Position numbers and translations under genes: made by a program. A stretch of DNA of 12,497 nucleotides, taken from JAGGZI01 sp964399605 (GTDB lineage: Archaea > Aenigmatarchaeota > Aenigmatarchaeia > PWEA01 > JAGHBM01). The notes beneath the pieces are model-generated. The model worked only from the letters and a program-made list of their open reading frames with translations, did not search any database and had not been told where the DNA came from. This document shows, in pieces, positions 11,215 through 12,497 of the stretch (position 1 is its first letter; the number at the start of each line of letters is the position of its first letter). Location: positions 1 to 12,497 of the forward strand of contig CAYNRH010000024.1 in assembly GCA_964399605.1 (NCBI GenBank), in the 5' to 3' direction.

Positions 11215-12497
11215 ATGGTACTGAAGATTAAGGAAGCCATGAAAGGAGCAAATGTAAACAAAGAAGTAAACCTTAGAGGATGGATATACAGGCATAGGGT
11301 CTCCAAAGATGTGGTTTTCATTCTTTTAAGAGACTCCTCCGGAATCATACAATGCACATTCAAAAAGGGTGAGATTCCTGAAAAAACCTTCAAAAAAGCA
11401 GAATCGCTTAGAATAGAGTCGTCTGTGAAAATAAGCGGTGTTATAAAACATGATGAGAGAGCACCGGGAGGATTTGAGGTCAGGGGAAAAACACTGGAAA
11501 TAGTGCATCTTGCAGAGAGATTTCCCATTGGCAGGGATTTAAGCGAAGAATTCCTGCTTGATGTGCGCCACCTTTGGATAAGGTCACAGAAGCTAACAAA
11601 TGTTTTAAAGGTCAGGTCTAAAGTTTTTGAAGCTATCCGTGAATACTTTTATAAAAACGGCTTTTATGAAACACATTCACCCATTCTAACCCCCGGAGGA
11701 GCAGAAGAAGGGCCAACCCTTTTTGAGGTAAAATACTACAAGGAAAAAGCTTTTCTCACACAAACATGGCAACTCTATGCAGAATCAATATTGTTCGCCC
11801 TTGAAAAAATCTTTACCATAGCACCCACCTTCAGAGCTGAAAAAAGCAGGACAAACAGGCATCTCACTGAATTTTGGATGACTGAAGCTGAAATGGCGTG
11901 GTGCGACCTAGACTGCTGCATAAAAGTCACTGAAGAATTGATTTCTCATATACTCCAAAAGGTTGCAAAAGAGTGCAAGGACGAGCTGAAAACACTTGGA
12001 AGAGACCCGAAAGACCTCCTAAAAATAAAGCCACCTTTTCCGAGGATAACATACACAGAAGCATTGAAAATCTTGGAAAAGGATGGGATGAAAGTAAAAT
12101 GGGGCAAGGACTTGAGAACACTTGAAGAAAGGCAATTGATGAAACATTATGATAAGCCACTGGTTGTCACGCACTATCCCAAAGAAGCCATGGCTTTTTA
12201 CAAGCCGAGGGACCCAAAAAACCCGAAAGTGGCCCTATGCTATGATGTGATATGTCCGGAACTGGGAATAGAAATAGTCGGCGGTTCAGAACGTGACCTA
12301 GACATAGAGGAGCTTAAGAAATCCTTGAAAAACAAGGGTGAGGATATATCAAACTATGAATTTTACTTGGACACAAGAAGATACGGCTCAGTACCACACT
12401 CTGGATTTGGATTGGGAACAGAACGCGTGATTCAATGGATATGCAAACTTGACCATATAAGAGACGCCATACCATTTCCAAGAACAGCCAAAAGACA
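11215..12497 (+). CDS. asnS: Asparaginyl-tRNA synthetase, 3' end missing
   Basis: Charges tRNA-Asn with asparagine; class IIb. The 427 visible residues lack only the last few of the protein. Seen: OB-fold anticodon domain (about 15-105, VNLRGWIYRHR then FILLRDSSGIIQ), GGAEEGPTLFEVKYY, TQTWQLYAE (182-190), motif 2 with R207 in FRAEKSRTNRHLTEFW, GIEIVGGSERD (351-361) and motif 3 in RRYGSVPHSGFGLGTERV (388-405). HSGFGLG and GGSER are AsnRS rather than AspRS marks. The anticodon domain excludes archaeal AsnRS-like asparagine synthetase, which lacks it. CKDELKTLGRD and RITYTEAL resemble bacterial (Bacillus-type) AsnRS as well as archaeal ones. ATG 11215 aligns with family N-termini; ATG 11239 is the alternative. 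Confidence 0.94.
   Translation, partial: MVLKIKEAMKGANVNKEVNLRGWIYRHRVSKDVVFILLRDSSGIIQCTFKKGEIPEKTFKKAESLRIESSVKISGVIKHDERAPGGFEVRGKTLEIVHLAERFPIGRDLSEEFLLDVRHLWIRSQKLTNVLKVRSKVFEAIREYFYKNGFYETHSPILTPGGAEEGPTLFEVKYYKEKAFLTQTWQLYAESILFALEKIFTIAPTFRAEKSRTNRHLTEFWMTEAEMAWCDLDCCIKVTEELISHILQKVAKECKDELKTLGRDPKDLLKIKPPFPRITYTEALKILEKDGMKVKWGKDLRTLEERQLMKHYDKPLVVTHYPKEAMAFYKPRDPKNPKVALCYDVICPELGIEIVGGSERDLDIEELKKSLKNKGEDISNYEFYLDTRRYGSVPHSGFGLGTERVIQWICKLDHIRDAIPFPRTAKR

Noticed and set aside
11215..12497. Archaeal asparagine synthetase related to AsnRS
   Set aside because: That enzyme lacks the anticodon-binding domain, which is clearly present here.

Overview
The window is archaeal chromosome. 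It carries a histone, hypusine-type aIF5A with deoxyhypusine synthase, archaeal-type RNase HII, a geranylgeranyl reductase of archaeal lipid synthesis, archaeal AspRS, FtsZ and a Thermococcales-like HypA. TATA-like boxes lie about 26 bp before several apparently leaderless starts, while other genes have a GGTGAT-type ribosome site exactly three bases before the start. The DNA is AT-rich, genes are tightly packed, and no rRNA, tRNA, CRISPR array or transposase was seen. The lineage cannot be fixed from this window; a small-genome (DPANN-like) or euryarchaeal archaeon fits.

Layout: (1) 1-1158, RNase HII (5' end cut off) runs convergently into a secreted, C-terminally anchored protein. (2) 1216-2746, a small membrane protein and AspRS. 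(3) 2790-4158, a 57-residue two-cluster ferredoxin and geranylgeranyl reductase, a likely electron donor and enzyme pair for saturating membrane lipids. (4) 4217-8212, histone and aIF5A in one unit, then a ureohydrolase, the convergent hypA and MinD/Mrp-type ATPase pair (nickel insertion for [NiFe] hydrogenase), a 51-residue half-SWIB protein, a 74-codon orphan ORF and deoxyhypusine synthase. aIF5A, ureohydrolase and deoxyhypusine synthase within 4 kb form a hypusination neighbourhood. (5) 8202-8476, a relatively GC-rich gap between convergent deoxyhypusine synthase and ftsZ, with a possible 28-residue membrane miniprotein and a repeated, potentially alternative-folding hairpin array. (6) 8477-9613, ftsZ, with a 260-bp upstream region holding a palindrome and several hairpins. 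(7) 9874-11181, an APC amino-acid permease, divergent from AsnRS (11215 to the window end, 3' end cut off).

The genes are mostly housekeeping. The parts most worth a second look are the half-SWIB protein, the structured 8311-8465 region with its adjacent miniprotein, the hairpin-rich region upstream of ftsZ, the interleaved divergent leaderless promoters at 11182-11214, and an AspRS whose specificity positions do not match the classical discriminating residues although AsnRS is encoded nearby.
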